This document shows positions 38,127 to 47,736 of a stretch of 64,000 nucleotides of DNA, piece after piece. The notes beneath the pieces were generated by a model. The model was not told where the DNA came from. It made no database searches and was given only the letters and a program-made list of their open reading frames with translations. Source of the stretch: Bin87 sp965220055 (GTDB lineage: Bacteria > Chloroflexota > Dehalococcoidia > Lucifugimonadales > UBA3495); contig CBDCPE010000004.1 of assembly GCA_965220055.1 (NCBI GenBank), forward strand, positions 558,001 through 622,000. The letters are read 5' to 3'. Both the position numbers and the translations under genes were made by a program. The first letter of the stretch is position 1, and every line of letters begins with the position of its first letter.

Positions 38127-38260
38127 TCACGCGTACCCAGTTTATTATTGCACGGGACGAAGCGACGTAGCAAACGTATCGCCTGGACGACGTCTTGCTG
38201 CCAACGAGATTGCCGCGCTGCGCTCGCAATGACAGTTTGAACGCAAGTGGGTACGCGTCA
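38127..38260. repeat. palindromic-ended dispersed repeat, copy 3
   Basis: 134 bp, left TCACGCGTACCCAGTTT, right GGGTACGCGTCA, core GAGATTGCCGCGCTGCGCTC then GCAATGACAGTTTGAACGCA. Located between the IS block and the MoxR gene; the remaining 37922-38126 shows nothing else. Confidence 0.8.
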
Positions 38261-38299
38261 GGCCGGCGATGATAGCGACGGGCAGCGGGGGTTGTTCGG

Positions 38300-39253
38300 C
38301 TAGATGGGGACGGGCTGGGCTTCGAGGACTTCGTTGACGACGGATTCCTGGCTGCGCTCGCGGAGGCGGGCCATGCTCTTGAGGATGATCCGGTGGGCCA
38401 GGGCGGAGGTGGCGAGGGACTTGATGTCGTCGGGGGTGACGTACTCCTGGCCGCGGATGCCGGCGAGTGCCTGGGCGCAGCGGTAGAGGCCGAGAGTAGC
38501 GCGGGGACTGGCGCCGAGCTCCACGTCGGGGTGTTCGCGGGTGGCGCGGATCACCTGGACGAGGTAAGCGCGGAGGACGGGGTCGATGTAGACTTGGCGG
38601 ACTAGGCCCTGGATGCGGAGCACGTCGTCAGCGGAGGCCACGGGCTGGAGCGTCGTGAGCGGGTCGGCGTCCTCGAAACGCTCGAGCATGGCGTTTTCGT
38701 CGTCCTCAGAGGGGTAGCCGAGGCGCAGGCGGAGGAGGAAACGGTCGATCTGGGCCTCGGGCAGGGGGAAGGTACCCTCCAGCTCGATGGGGTTCTGGGT
38801 GGCCAGGACGAGGAAAGGCACAGGCAACTGTACGGTGTCCTGATCGACGGTGACCTGGCGCTCGGCCATGGCCTCTAGGAGCGCGGACTGGGTTCGAGGC
38901 GTGGCGCGGTTGATCTCGTCGGCGAGGACGATTTGCGAGATGACGGGACCGGGGCGGAATTCGAACTCGCCGTTGCGCTGGTTGTAGTAATGGATGCCGG
39001 TGATGTCGGAGGGCATCAGGTCGGGGGTGAACTGGATACGCCGGAACTCGCAGTCGAGTGAATAGGCTAGGGAACGGGCCAAGGTAGTCTTGCCGATTCC
39101 GGGGACGTCCTCTACGAGGATGTGGCCGGCGCTGAATAGGGCGGCCAGGATGTACTCGATGACCTCGTCCTTGCCGACGATGGCCAGCTGGATGTTTTCG
39201 CGGATCCTGGTGGCGGTATCCGCGATTTGCTGCGCCTGGGCGGAGGTGATCAC
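38300..39253 (-). CDS. MoxR-family AAA+ ATPase
   Basis: 317 aa. Walker A DVPGIGKTTLA (about 49-59), Walker B IVLADEINRATPRTQSALLEA, sensor 1 VLATQNPIELEGTFPLPEAQIDRF with the arginine finger, and the MoxR lid domain (SPRATLGLYRCAQALA). MoxR chaperones mature or activate protein complexes, usually with a DUF58/VWA partner downstream; none is present downstream here (a repeat and insertion sequences follow), so that partner may be lost or elsewhere. Start overlaps the end of the nucleotidyltransferase by 4 bp. Confidence 0.92.
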   Translation of the reverse strand: MITSAQAQQIADTATRIRENIQLAIVGKDEVIEYILAALFSAGHILVEDVPGIGKTTLARSLAYSLDCEFRRIQFTPDLMPSDITGIHYYNQRNGEFEFRPGPVISQIVLADEINRATPRTQSALLEAMAERQVTVDQDTVQLPVPFLVLATQNPIELEGTFPLPEAQIDRFLLRLRLGYPSEDDENAMLERFEDADPLTTLQPVASADDVLRIQGLVRQVYIDPVLRAYLVQVIRATREHPDVELGASPRATLGLYRCAQALAGIRGQEYVTPDDIKSLATSALAHRIILKSMARLRERSQESVVNEVLEAQPVPI

Positions 39254-39978
39254 CGGGCCGCCTTGACCGGCTCGTCGGCCCGACCGGCAAGATGCTCTTC
39301 AGCTTCACGCAGGTCTTTGAGAGAGTCGACGCTGCGCCAGAAGGCGTCGGTGGATACGGCGGACATGCGGCCCTGTGCGGCCAGGGACGGGAAGGTAGAG
39401 GTCTCGTGGTCACCAGACTCGGGCAACAGGTTGCGGATGGCAGGATGGAGCACGTAGACGCCGCCGTTGATGGCGTAGGGGAGGGTCGCCTTTTCGCGGA
39501 ATTGGCTCACCAGGCCGTTCGGGTCGGTGTCCACTATGCCGTAGGGACTGGTCATGGAGAGGGTGAGGATGGTCGCGACGTGGCTGGGGTTCTGGAGACG
39601 ACGGGAATGGTAGTCGTCGAGGAGATCCGCTAGGCAGGCGTCGGTGACGATGTCGCCGTTGGTAGCGATTACGGGCTCGTCGGTTTCGGGCAGGATGGCC
39701 AGGCCATGACGGAGGGCACCGCCGCGACCGAGGGGAACGTCCTCGCGGCTGTAGTGGGCGCGGATGCCGTATTGGCTGCCGTCGGCGAAATAATCCCGCA
39801 CCGCGTCGGCGAGGTGGCCGACCAGAAAGACAACGTCAGTGACGCCGGCCTCGCGCAGCCACTGTACCTGATGCCAGAGGATGGGACGGCCGAACAGGGG
39901 AATCATGGGTTTAGGCACGTTGTCGGTGAGGGGACGAAGTCGTTCGCCCTTTCCGCCGGCGAGGATGAGAGCGTACAT
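39250..39978 (-). CDS. sugar-1-phosphate nucleotidyltransferase
   Basis: 242 aa GT-A fold. ALILAGGKGERLRPLTDNVPKP-type N-terminus (nucleotide loop), PILWHQVQWLREAGV, PLGRGGALRHGLAI and VIATNGDIVTD (metal-binding Asp). Size and motif order match mannose-1-phosphate guanylyltransferase/glucose-1-phosphate thymidylyltransferase-like short enzymes without the hexapeptide domain. It supplies an NDP-sugar for surface glycans. The stop codon overlaps the MoxR start (ATGA), so translation is coupled although the functions look unrelated. Confidence 0.88.
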   Translation of the reverse strand: MYALILAGGKGERLRPLTDNVPKPMIPLFGRPILWHQVQWLREAGVTDVVFLVGHLADAVRDYFADGSQYGIRAHYSREDVPLGRGGALRHGLAILPETDEPVIATNGDIVTDACLADLLDDYHSRRLQNPSHVATILTLSMTSPYGIVDTDPNGLVSQFREKATLPYAINGGVYVLHPAIRNLLPESGDHETSTFPSLAAQGRMSAVSTDAFWRSVDSLKDLREAEEHLAGRADEPVKAAR

Positions 39979-40139
39979 GGCGGGGGTATGCTAATGCGGC
40001 AGTCGGATGGGGTCAATGGCAACGTTCATTACGTTACGACTGAGATTCGAGAGGATTGCGCAAAGCGGCCAGCGTAGCGGCGAATGATTAGGCGACACAA
40101 CCAGAAAAAAGCACCCGATATGGAACATTGCTGAACATC

Positions 40140-40300
40140 TCACGCGTATCCAGTTTGTCAGTGCGAGGAGTGTAGCGACCCGGCAATCCCGTAGCCTGAA
40201 CGACGTCTCCTCCGCCGACGAGATTGCCGCGCTTCGCTCGCAATGACGGTGGGATGAGTGTGGCAACGACGACAGATTGAACGCAAGTGGGAACGCATCA
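40140..40300. repeat. palindromic-ended dispersed repeat, copy 4
   Basis: 161 bp, left end TCACGCGTATCCAGTTTGTC, core GACGAGATTGCCGCGCTTCG then CTCGCAATGACGG, right end AACGCAAGTGGGAACGCATC. Both ends carry point changes from the perfect form of copy 1. Sits between the nucleotidyltransferase and hicA. Confidence 0.75.
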
Positions 40301-40319
40301 GTACCGAACATGGAATGTG

Positions 40320-40532
40320 TTACAGCAGGTTGCGGAACTCTTCCGCAGTCAGGCCGACGCGGGTGACGATGCTGCCCATTGTGAATGCGTCGATGGGATT
40401 GTGGCGGGGAATGATCAACCTTGTCTGCCCTCGCGCCATTACAACGTGCCCGGTTTCTCTTTGCACTACGAACCCTACTTTTTCAAACGCTCTGACCGCC
40501 CGTCGATGATTGACCCCTGGGATCCTGGGCAT
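40320..40532 (-). CDS. hicA: HicA-type mRNA interferase toxin
   Basis: 70 aa: PRIPGVNHRRAVRAFEKVGF, VVQRETGHVVMARGQTRLIIPRHNPI, TMGSIVTRVGLTAEEFRNLL. The dsRBD-like fold and the strand His (GHVVM) needed for RNA cleavage are present. It follows the HicB gene by two bases on the same strand, the antitoxin-first order. Confidence 0.88.
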   Translation of the reverse strand: MPRIPGVNHRRAVRAFEKVGFVVQRETGHVVMARGQTRLIIPRHNPIDAFTMGSIVTRVGLTAEEFRNLL

Positions 40533-40534
40533 AG

Positions 40535-40981
40535 CTAAACGGCCACTTCGTCCTCATCGCCTACCTCTACGACCTCCACATCCGGTTCGCCCAACAGGAG
40601 AATTTCCTGGGCGGAGACCAGCCATTCGCGGATCGCGATTTGGATATTTGCCAGCGCTTCTTCCATAGTGTCGCCTTGTGAGTGGCAGCCAGGCAGCATC
40701 AGACACGACACAGAAAAGCCGTCGGAGTGCTTGATCATCCTGATGCGGTATTGCAATACGATCTCTTTCTGTTGCTCAACTTCCACCTCTGTGATGTCAT
40801 CGCTGTCGAGGACATCGTGCCAGCGGAGTCCCTCGCGCACAGTAGTGAAATCGATAATGGCATCCCGGACGTTTTCGAGGGCTTCCTCGGCGGTGGCGCC
40901 CTGTGCGTTGCAGGCGGGAAATCTGGGGCAAACCGCGGTGTACCCAGAGTCTGTTTTATGCAGCAAAACCGGGTATTTCAT
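40535..40981 (-). CDS. hicB: HicB antitoxin with two HicB domains
   Basis: 148 aa from ATG 40981 (AGGT at 8-base spacing). Two successive HicB folds: residues 1-50, KYPVLLHKTDSGYTAVCPRF ... GATAEEALENVRDAI, and about 75-125, YRIRMIKHSDGFSVSCLMLPG ... GDTMEEALANIQIAI, joined by a 25-residue linker, then an acidic tail. Typical HicB has one such domain plus a DNA-binding tail; here a second domain replaces the HTH/RHH. It neutralises HicA. Confidence 0.82.
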   Translation of the reverse strand: MKYPVLLHKTDSGYTAVCPRFPACNAQGATAEEALENVRDAIIDFTTVREGLRWHDVLDSDDITEVEVEQQKEIVLQYRIRMIKHSDGFSVSCLMLPGCHSQGDTMEEALANIQIAIREWLVSAQEILLLGEPDVEVVEVGDEDEVAV

Positions 40982-41119
40982 GGGCGTACCTCGCTTTTGG
41001 CCCTCGTTCAAACCGGCAACCAAATTACGTTCGGTGTCGTTTAACGTAGCAGCGCCCCTGCCTCCCAACGGCGGCAGAGGCGCTTCCTGCATTATACGGC
41101 AGGGAGACGGGAGCCCGCG

Positions 41120-42802
41120 CTACCGGTACGCCAGGGGGCGGAACTCTGACGAGCAATAGCGGACCTGCTCCCAGAAGCCGGCGGCATCGCGTTCGACGTT
41201 GACCGATTGCAGGAAATCGCGGCTAGGATCGTCGTAGATGATGCACGGCGCCCACAGGGCGATATCGGGAAACACGAACAACAGTGCTATCACCAGAGCC
41301 ATGCAGCCCATGAATGGCAAGACTCCGATATAGACATCTGTGATCGTGCTTTGTTGCAAAGCCGCCTGGGCCTCCGCGGTCTGTTCCGCCATCTGCCGGT
41401 CTACGTCCTGTCTCACGCCGTGGAGGATGTAGAGGTTGATGCCCTCGGGCGGGCTGATGAGGGCGGCTTCGACGAGGATCACCATGATGATGCCGAACCA
41501 CACCAGATCAACGCCCACGGCTTCCAGGGAGGGCGTGAGGATCGGGATGGTGGTCACCAACATGGCGAAGCTTTCCATGAAGGTGCCCAACAGCAGGTAG
41601 AAGAACACCAGGATGATGACGAACTGGAGGGCGTTAAGGTTCAGGCCGGTGATCCACTCGGAAATGTCCCCGGAGATGCCCAAGCGAGCGAAGGCGAAGC
41701 TGAGGGTGAACGCCGCCATGACGATGAGCATGATCATGGAGGAGGTGCGGACGGTGGAAATGATGGCGTCGAGCAACATCACCTTGATGCCCTGGTACGA
41801 GCCGTTCCAATCGGGGTAGATGCCCAGCACCCGCTTGTAGAGTTCGTTGGCAATGGCCACCACCAGCGCACCAACCACGCCGATAGCAGCGGCCTCGGTG
41901 GGGGTGGCCCAGCCGGTGTAGATGGAACCGAGGACCACCACGATGATGATGAGCACCGGAATGATGGCGATCAGGCCAAAGGTGGCCTCCTTGATCATCC
42001 GCAGCCATTCAGCGACGGCTTCAGAGTAGGACAACGTGGAGCGGCCACGTCGATAGGCGCGCCGATCGTCGATGTCGGACAGGCCGGCCTCGATGGCCTG
42101 CTCCTGCCGCATCGTGGTCATCTGTTCCTGGTTGTAGCGACGGACACTGATGCCGTTGAACCAGGCGCGGTAGAGGCGGCGGACTCCCTCCTCCATAGGC
42201 GCCGTGCCCGGGAATATGATAGAGGTGATGATCATCATCAGGATCATAACGAACGCGAGCAGGAATCCGGGCAGGAATCCGCCCATGTAGAGACGGCCAA
42301 TGGACTCCTCAACCAGCACACCGTAAATGATGAGTCCGATACTGGGCGGGATCAAGATGCCCAGGGTTCCGCCGGCGGCCAGGGAGCCGATGACGAGTCG
42401 TTCGCTGTAGCCGCGCTGGCGGAAGGACGGCAGTGAGACGCGGCTGATGGTGGCGGAGGTGGCGACACTGGAGCCGGAGCAGGCGGCGAAGACCGCGCAA
42501 GAGGCGATGTTGGTGTGGAGCAATCCGCCGGGCAGGAACACCAGCCAACGGGAGAGGGCGCCGTACATGCGCTCGCCCATGCCGGAGCGGAGCATGAGCT
42601 CGCCCATGAGCAGGAAGAGGGGGACCGCAACCAGGATGAAGTTGGTGTTGCTCTCCCATGCCTTGTTGCCGAGGATGTTCCACAACGGAGCATCGGAGAA
42701 GACCTGCATAATCACCAGGGACAGCACTCCGAGGGCGCCGGCGACGTACAATCCGATGAGGAAGAAAACTCCCATCATGCTGAAAGCGGCGATGATTGCC
42801 AT
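41120..42802 (-). CDS. TRAP transporter large permease (DctM-like), oversized
   Basis: 560 aa against about 430 usual. Hydrophobic helices throughout: MMGVFFLIGLYVAGALGVLSLVIM, FILVAVPLFLLMGELML, HTNIASCAVFAACSGSSVATSATI (hairpin with the GSS motif), GTLGILIPPSIGLIIYGVL, and the second elevator half FVIILVFFYLLLGTFMESFAM. The extra length is a polar loop of about 75 residues near 200-275 (RAWFNGISVRRYNQEQMTTM) and a C-terminal extension (about 465-560). Sodium-coupled transport together with DctQ and DctP. Confidence 0.9.
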   Translation of the reverse strand: MAIIAAFSMMGVFFLIGLYVAGALGVLSLVIMQVFSDAPLWNILGNKAWESNTNFILVAVPLFLLMGELMLRSGMGERMYGALSRWLVFLPGGLLHTNIASCAVFAACSGSSVATSATISRVSLPSFRQRGYSERLVIGSLAAGGTLGILIPPSIGLIIYGVLVEESIGRLYMGGFLPGFLLAFVMILMMIITSIIFPGTAPMEEGVRRLYRAWFNGISVRRYNQEQMTTMRQEQAIEAGLSDIDDRRAYRRGRSTLSYSEAVAEWLRMIKEATFGLIAIIPVLIIIVVVLGSIYTGWATPTEAAAIGVVGALVVAIANELYKRVLGIYPDWNGSYQGIKVMLLDAIISTVRTSSMIMLIVMAAFTLSFAFARLGISGDISEWITGLNLNALQFVIILVFFYLLLGTFMESFAMLVTTIPILTPSLEAVGVDLVWFGIIMVILVEAALISPPEGINLYILHGVRQDVDRQMAEQTAEAQAALQQSTITDVYIGVLPFMGCMALVIALLFVFPDIALWAPCIIYDDPSRDFLQSVNVERDAAGFWEQVRYCSSEFRPLAYR

Positions 42803-42887
42803 GTTTTACGGTCCTCCGTGCAGTGACGGCCGCCTGACCGACGGCTGCTGTGGAGTAGGAAGGGCTATCGTGAAATGAGCAGGAGGG

Positions 42888-43559
42888 CTACACGCCGGAA
42901 GCGGCTTCCTGCAAGACCTCGGCGTCAGGCGCCAGGTCGGCCACGTCGCCGCCGGAGTTCTTGTGCCAGATTTCGAGCAGTCCGCGGAGTATCATGCTGA
43001 GCATCCACTGGAACGCAGTGAAGGCCAGCATGGTGAAACCGACGGCGACGATCATCTGGAACATCCAGAGTTCGGGCAAGAAGTTACCGATGAGATAGGT
43101 GTTGGCCAGAGCGGGTTCGCACATGCCCTCGGCGTTGGTGCGGATGCACTTGGACTCTGCGACCTCCTCCCAGCTCTTGATGGCGGTGATGAAGCCGAAG
43201 AAGCCCACGGACCCGAGGGCCAGCCAGTCGGCCGCCGAACGCATATAGGGGTGGATTCGCGAGAAGAGGGGCAGCAGTACGTCGATGCGGACATGGGAGC
43301 CGGTGCGCAGGGAGTAGGAGAAGGCCCAAGTTCCGGCGAAGGCCAGGACGTAGCCGCCCACCAACTCCTGGTTGCCCAGAACGGGGCCACCGATCTTACG
43401 CACAATCACCTGGTAGGTGATGTAGATGCCCAGAAGGAGCAAAAGAGTACCGCAGATATACCCAAAGACGCGGTAGACCCAATCCAAGGCAGCGTCGATC
43501 CGGTGGATGAGCCGGGTCAGCAAAACCGGCGTGGGGGTTGCCGCGGATGGTGTAGCCAA
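42888..43559 (-). CDS. TRAP transporter small permease (DctQ-like)
   Basis: 223 aa with four helices: GYICGTLLLLLGIYITYQVI, VGGYVLAFAGTWAFSYSL, LALGSVGFFGFITAI and IVAVGFTMLAFTAFQWML. RTGSHVRIDVLLP between helices 2 and 3 is the family signature. 85 bp separate it from dctM downstream; it follows the binding protein gene by 295 bp. Confidence 0.88.
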   Translation of the reverse strand: MATPSAATPTPVLLTRLIHRIDAALDWVYRVFGYICGTLLLLLGIYITYQVIVRKIGGPVLGNQELVGGYVLAFAGTWAFSYSLRTGSHVRIDVLLPLFSRIHPYMRSAADWLALGSVGFFGFITAIKSWEEVAESKCIRTNAEGMCEPALANTYLIGNFLPELWMFQMIVAVGFTMLAFTAFQWMLSMILRGLLEIWHKNSGGDVADLAPDAEVLQEAASGV

Positions 43560-43854
43560 CTGGCGCCTCCGGTAAGCCGGCCACGAGTGTTAGAGATGCG
43601 CCGGCAAATCATCGAATGCTAGACATACAAAGAAGAGAAAGGGGCAGCAATCCCCGAATATGACACGCAGGCTGGGACTATATTGACCGGTCTGATAAAA
43701 GTCAACCAGTGCGATATTCGCCGCGATCCGGTGGGTCTTTTATCAGCCCGGCCTGAAGACGGGAGGCCCCTGATCAGCTGCTAGCTACTTGATGTCCTCG
43801 GCTTCACCATCGGCGACGACGATGTAGCCTGCTCCGTGGCGGATTCGGCCGACA
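43560..43854. promoter_or_regulatory. 295-bp gap between binding protein and permeases, with an inverted repeat
   Basis: TGATAAAAG (43693-43701) and CTTTTATCA (43737-43745) are perfect 9-bp inverted arms around a 35-nt centre. It may be a processing or attenuating hairpin that keeps binding protein expression above the permeases, or an operator. Nothing else seen. Confidence 0.35.
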
Positions 43855-46155
43855 TCATGGCGCGGTCTCGCTGGCGGAACCATCGGGGTTGATGACCACG
43901 CCAAGGATGGAGGCAACCTTCTCGTTGTAGAGCTTCACCGCGTCGCTGTCCGGGCCGCCGGTGCGCTCCACCCAGTTGGGCAGGATGACGTCGAGGGCAA
44001 TCTCCCGCATACGCGCCTGTACCTCGTCGGAGAATGGCTCGTGGGTCATTCCGGCTTCAACGTTGGCACTGATGCTGAAGGGGTTCCACTCCTCGATCAG
44101 GGTCTTGCGAGCCAGATCGTCGTATTCCTTGCCCACTTCGAGCATGATCTGCTGAATGTCGGGCGGAAGGGTATCCCAGCGGTCACCGCTCATCACCAGG
44201 TAGGCGACAGCCACCGAGCCTACGATGGGACCGGTCAAGTAGTCGGTAACCTCGTACCAGCGCTGGCTGTGTCCGGCTTCGCCGGCGGTGACGCCGGCGT
44301 CCATTACCCCTCGCTCCAGGGAGGTGTACACGTCGGCGAAGGCCACGAACTGGCCCTCCGCGCCCAGTCCGGCCAGCAGATCGCCCAACACGGTGCTGTG
44401 CTGCCGGATCTTCTTACCCTCAAAATCGGCGACGGTGCGCAGGGTATCTCGGCTGAAGAGGAACTGGTTGGGGTAGTACTGCCGCAGGATGGGCTGGCCG
44501 CCGGTGGTCTCCTGCAGCACGGCAACCAAGTCCTCGTCGATGGCATCGGCGAGGGCCAGGTGAGCCTCCTCACTGGGCGAGAGGCCCCACAGGTTTCCGA
44601 TATCGAGGATCGGCAGGTCGCCACCCACGTATCCACTGTAGATTATGGAAAGTTCCAGGGTGTTGTCGCCCACCAGGCGAAGAGTGTCGGGTCCGGCGAT
44701 ACCCAGCTCAGGATATGAGGAGACCTCCATCTGGACCTGACCGTTGGTGCGCTCCGCAACTTCGGGTATGAAGAAGCCGGTGAGAAGTTCACACGGGGCA
44801 ACGGTGCGGTTGATGCAGGTCATTTGGAACTCGAAGCTCTCGCCCTGGGTTACCAACTGGGTTTGAGAGGCCATGGTGTCGGAGGCGGCGGTAGCGGGCA
44901 TCATGGCCTCGGTCTCGCTGGCGGTGCCATCGGGGTTGATGACCACGCCGACGATGGGGCCGACCTTCTCGTTGAAGATGTTGACGCCCTCGGAACTGGC
45001 GCCGCCGGCGCGCTCAACCCAGTTCGGGATGATCGCATTCAGCGCGGTGTCGCGCATCTGGGCCTTGACGTCGTCCGGGAAGTCAGAGTATTCCATGCCC
45101 TCGGCGACGTTGAGGCTGATGCCGGCCGGGTCCCAATCGGTCTTGAGAAGACGGAGGTTCTCGGCCTCGAATTCCTCGCCCACTTCCTTGAGGATTTCGC
45201 GGTTCTCGGCGGTAAGCTGACGCCACTTGTCTCCATTGACGGTAACATAGGTCACGCCGATGGAGCCGACGATGGGGCCATAGAGGTAGTCGGTGACCTC
45301 GTACCAGCGCTGGCCGTAGCCGGGGGTGCCGCCGGTGATGCCAGCGTCGAGGACGCCGCGTTCCAGGGCGGTGTACACGTCGGCGAAGGCCACGAACTGA
45401 CCCGCCGCGCCCAGGCCGGCCAGCAGGTCGCCCAGGATGGTGCTGTGCTGGCGAATGTTCTTGCCCTTGTAGGAAGCAAGATCGGGCAGGGGCTCACCGC
45501 TGAAGACGTACTGATTGGGATAGTACGCGCGGAAGATGGGTTCGCCGCCGGTGGAGTCCCGGAGGATGCGAATCATGTCGTCTTCAATGGCGTCGGTGAG
45601 CTCCAGGTGCGCGTCGTTGCTCGGGGAGAGGCCCCAGAGGTTTCCGACGTCAATGATCGGAAGGTCACCGCCGACGTATCCAGAGTAAATCTCGGCAAAT
45701 TCCAGGGTCTGGTCCGCGACCAGCCGAATGGTGTCGGGGCCGGCGAGGCCGAGCTCGGGGTACGACGAAATTTCCACCGTGACTTCGCCGTTGGTCCGCT
45801 CACTGACCTTGGGAGCATAGAAGTCCCGGATGAGCTCGCAGGGGCGCAGGGTCCGGTTGATGCAGACCACCTGCAGGACCAGGGCCTCCTGGGTTGCTGC
45901 GGCGGGCAGCGGTGTTTGGGTCGGCGGCACGGGCGTGTTCTCGGCCATGGCCGCAGTGGGCTCCGCAGCCATCGCGGTGGGTTCCGGAGCGGTGGCCCCG
46001 CCCCCGCTGGCGCCGGAACTGGCGGGAGCTTCCGGCTCACCGCCGCCACAGGCGGCAACCACCGTCATCAACAGGGCGACGGCGGCAGCGGCAAAGACCG
46101 CTCGCCACGGCAGGGAAGCCGCCGGCAACGAGCGCAATCTGCGTGATTTGTGCAT
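43855..46155 (-). CDS. TRAP substrate-binding lipoprotein with two tandem DctP domains
   Basis: 766 aa from ATG 46155 (GAGGGAGAT upstream). Lipoprotein signal ending LLMTVVAAC, an Ala/Pro/Thr linker, then two full DctP folds: the first from CINRTLRPCELIRDFYAP (about residue 100), the second from CINRTVAPCELLTGFF (about 445). Each has SSYPELG, AGPDTxRLV, YSGYVGGDLPI, GNLWGLSPS, IRQHSTxLGDLLAGLG, FADVYTxLERGVxDAG, SQRWYEVTDYL-type helices and ends in NPDGxASET. Both keep the substrate-clamping Arg region. Single-domain proteins are normal, so this is a gene-internal duplication and fusion, well diverged (about half the residues identical by eye). Confidence 0.9.
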   Translation of the reverse strand: MHKSRRLRSLPAASLPWRAVFAAAAVALLMTVVAACGGGEPEAPASSGASGGGATAPEPTAMAAEPTAAMAENTPVPPTQTPLPAAATQEALVLQVVCINRTLRPCELIRDFYAPKVSERTNGEVTVEISSYPELGLAGPDTIRLVADQTLEFAEIYSGYVGGDLPIIDVGNLWGLSPSNDAHLELTDAIEDDMIRILRDSTGGEPIFRAYYPNQYVFSGEPLPDLASYKGKNIRQHSTILGDLLAGLGAAGQFVAFADVYTALERGVLDAGITGGTPGYGQRWYEVTDYLYGPIVGSIGVTYVTVNGDKWRQLTAENREILKEVGEEFEAENLRLLKTDWDPAGISLNVAEGMEYSDFPDDVKAQMRDTALNAIIPNWVERAGGASSEGVNIFNEKVGPIVGVVINPDGTASETEAMMPATAASDTMASQTQLVTQGESFEFQMTCINRTVAPCELLTGFFIPEVAERTNGQVQMEVSSYPELGIAGPDTLRLVGDNTLELSIIYSGYVGGDLPILDIGNLWGLSPSEEAHLALADAIDEDLVAVLQETTGGQPILRQYYPNQFLFSRDTLRTVADFEGKKIRQHSTVLGDLLAGLGAEGQFVAFADVYTSLERGVMDAGVTAGEAGHSQRWYEVTDYLTGPIVGSVAVAYLVMSGDRWDTLPPDIQQIMLEVGKEYDDLARKTLIEEWNPFSISANVEAGMTHEPFSDEVQARMREIALDVILPNWVERTGGPDSDAVKLYNEKVASILGVVINPDGSASETAP

Positions 46156-46288
46156 GGGATCTCCCTCGAGGTTACGATTTGTGCGGCGGTCGGCGCGGAC
46201 CAGAAGCGGCGTCCAGACAGAGTGCGGCACAGTTTGACAAAATACCGTACCAGTAGGCCGGCACAGTGTCAACGATGGGGCGGACGGG

Positions 46289-47736
46289 GTAACTGTTCAG
46301 AGTTGGTGGGGTGAATTGGGCGAACTTGGTTTGCGGGTGGCTGGCTTTGGGGGCGGTGGTTATGTCATATAACTGGGATGGATACCGAAATCAATCTCAG
46401 GGCAGCTGACCGGGATGTCCTGATTGGCATCATAGTCCGCCAGCAAGCCATCATCGAGCGGCTGGAGAAGCGGATTGCCCAGTTGGAAGGCCAAGCCAAA
46501 CCCCAAAGCTCCCGCCGGATGCCCGGTCTGAAGCCCAAAGCGGACCGGGAGCCAGCACGTCCCAAGGAGCCACGCAAACCCCGGCCGCACGGCTTTGCCC
46601 GATCCCGCATGACGCCCACCCACCGAGTGGAGCATGTGGTGGAGCAGTGTCCCGACTGCGGGACCCACTTGTCCGGAGGCTGGGCCCAGCGCACTCGGGA
46701 GGTCATCGACCTGCCCCAGGTTCCGGCGCAGGTAACCGAGCACGTTTACCTGGCCCGCACCTGTCCACAGTGCCGACGCTGCTGTGTTCCCAAAGCACAA
46801 CTGGACGGCGTGGTGATGGGCAAGCAGCGTCTGGGGGTCAATGTCATCAGCCTGATTGCAGCCCTGCGGGAGGAGGCCAGGCTGCCGTTACGCACCATCC
46901 AATGGTACCTGGACACCGTGCACGGGCTGCGCCTCAGCCTGGGCGCCATCGTAAATGCCACACGCACCGTGGCTAGCAAAGCGCAGACCGAACTGGCGGG
47001 CATACTGGAGCGCGTCCGCGGCAGCCCAGTGGTCCACGCCGATGAGACCGGCTGGCGTGAAGACGGACACAACGGCTACGTGTGCGAGCCCTTGACCAAT
47101 CACCTTCAGCACCTCCGACCAGCGGTACTTCCTGCGGCGTGGTCGGGGCAAGGCCGTGGTCGACGAAGTCCTGGGCAAGGAGTTTGCTGGCGTGCTGGTC
47201 AGCGACTTCTATGCCGCCTACCACCATTACGACGGTCCCAAACAGCGCTGCTGGGCTCACCTGCTGCGGGACATCCACGACCTGCGTGTCCTCTACCCTG
47301 ATGATGGATCACTGGCCCAGTGGGCTGACGCCGTCCACCAACTCTACCGCCAGGCCACGACCTTTACCCACCCTTCAGAGCCACCACGCCGCACCGCCCA
47401 ACTGACCCTGGAAAGGCGACTGCTGGCCCTCTGCCGTCCATTCCGGGACGACCCGTCGGCCGTCCCGGCCAGACTGTGCCGACGCATGGAGAAGCACATC
47501 AAGGAACTCTTCGTCTTCGTGGCCCAACCGGAAGTGCCGCCGGACAACAATGCCGCCGAGCGCAGCCTGCGCCATTTGGTGGTCAGCCGCAAGGTCAGCG
47601 GGGGCACCCGCTCAGCGCAGGGCACCGACACCAAGATGACGCTGGCCTCAATCTTCGGCACCTGGCGAGCACAAGCTCTCAACCCCATCGCTGCCTGCCG
47701 TCAACTGCTCACTTCCCCTCAACTCTGAACTGTTAC
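46289..47736 (+). mobile_element. IS66-family element, copy 1, without target duplication
   Basis: Ends GTAACTGTTCAGAGTTG and CAACTCTGAACTGTTAC. 1448 bp, 16 bp longer than copy 2. Flanks CGGACGGG and AGCCGAAA do not match, unlike the perfect 8-bp duplication of copy 2, so the right border with the prophage remnant arose by rearrangement. Confidence 0.85.
46378..47728 (+). pseudogene. IS66 transposase (single-gene type), frameshifted
   Basis: Same protein as at 50547-51881 until GYV (about 47080), where four bases of copy 2 are replaced by about twenty (GTGTG then CGAGCCCTTGACCAATCACC), net +16, breaking the frame; it resumes with the FYAAYH and NNAAERSL motifs. The first half keeps the leucine-zipper-like start, CPDCGTHL/CPQCRRC zinc ribbon and HADETGWR. 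Inactive. Confidence 0.85.

Noticed and set aside
44824..46146. 440-codon forward frame under the DctP gene
   Set aside because: Gly/Ala/Val-rich shadow of the binding protein.
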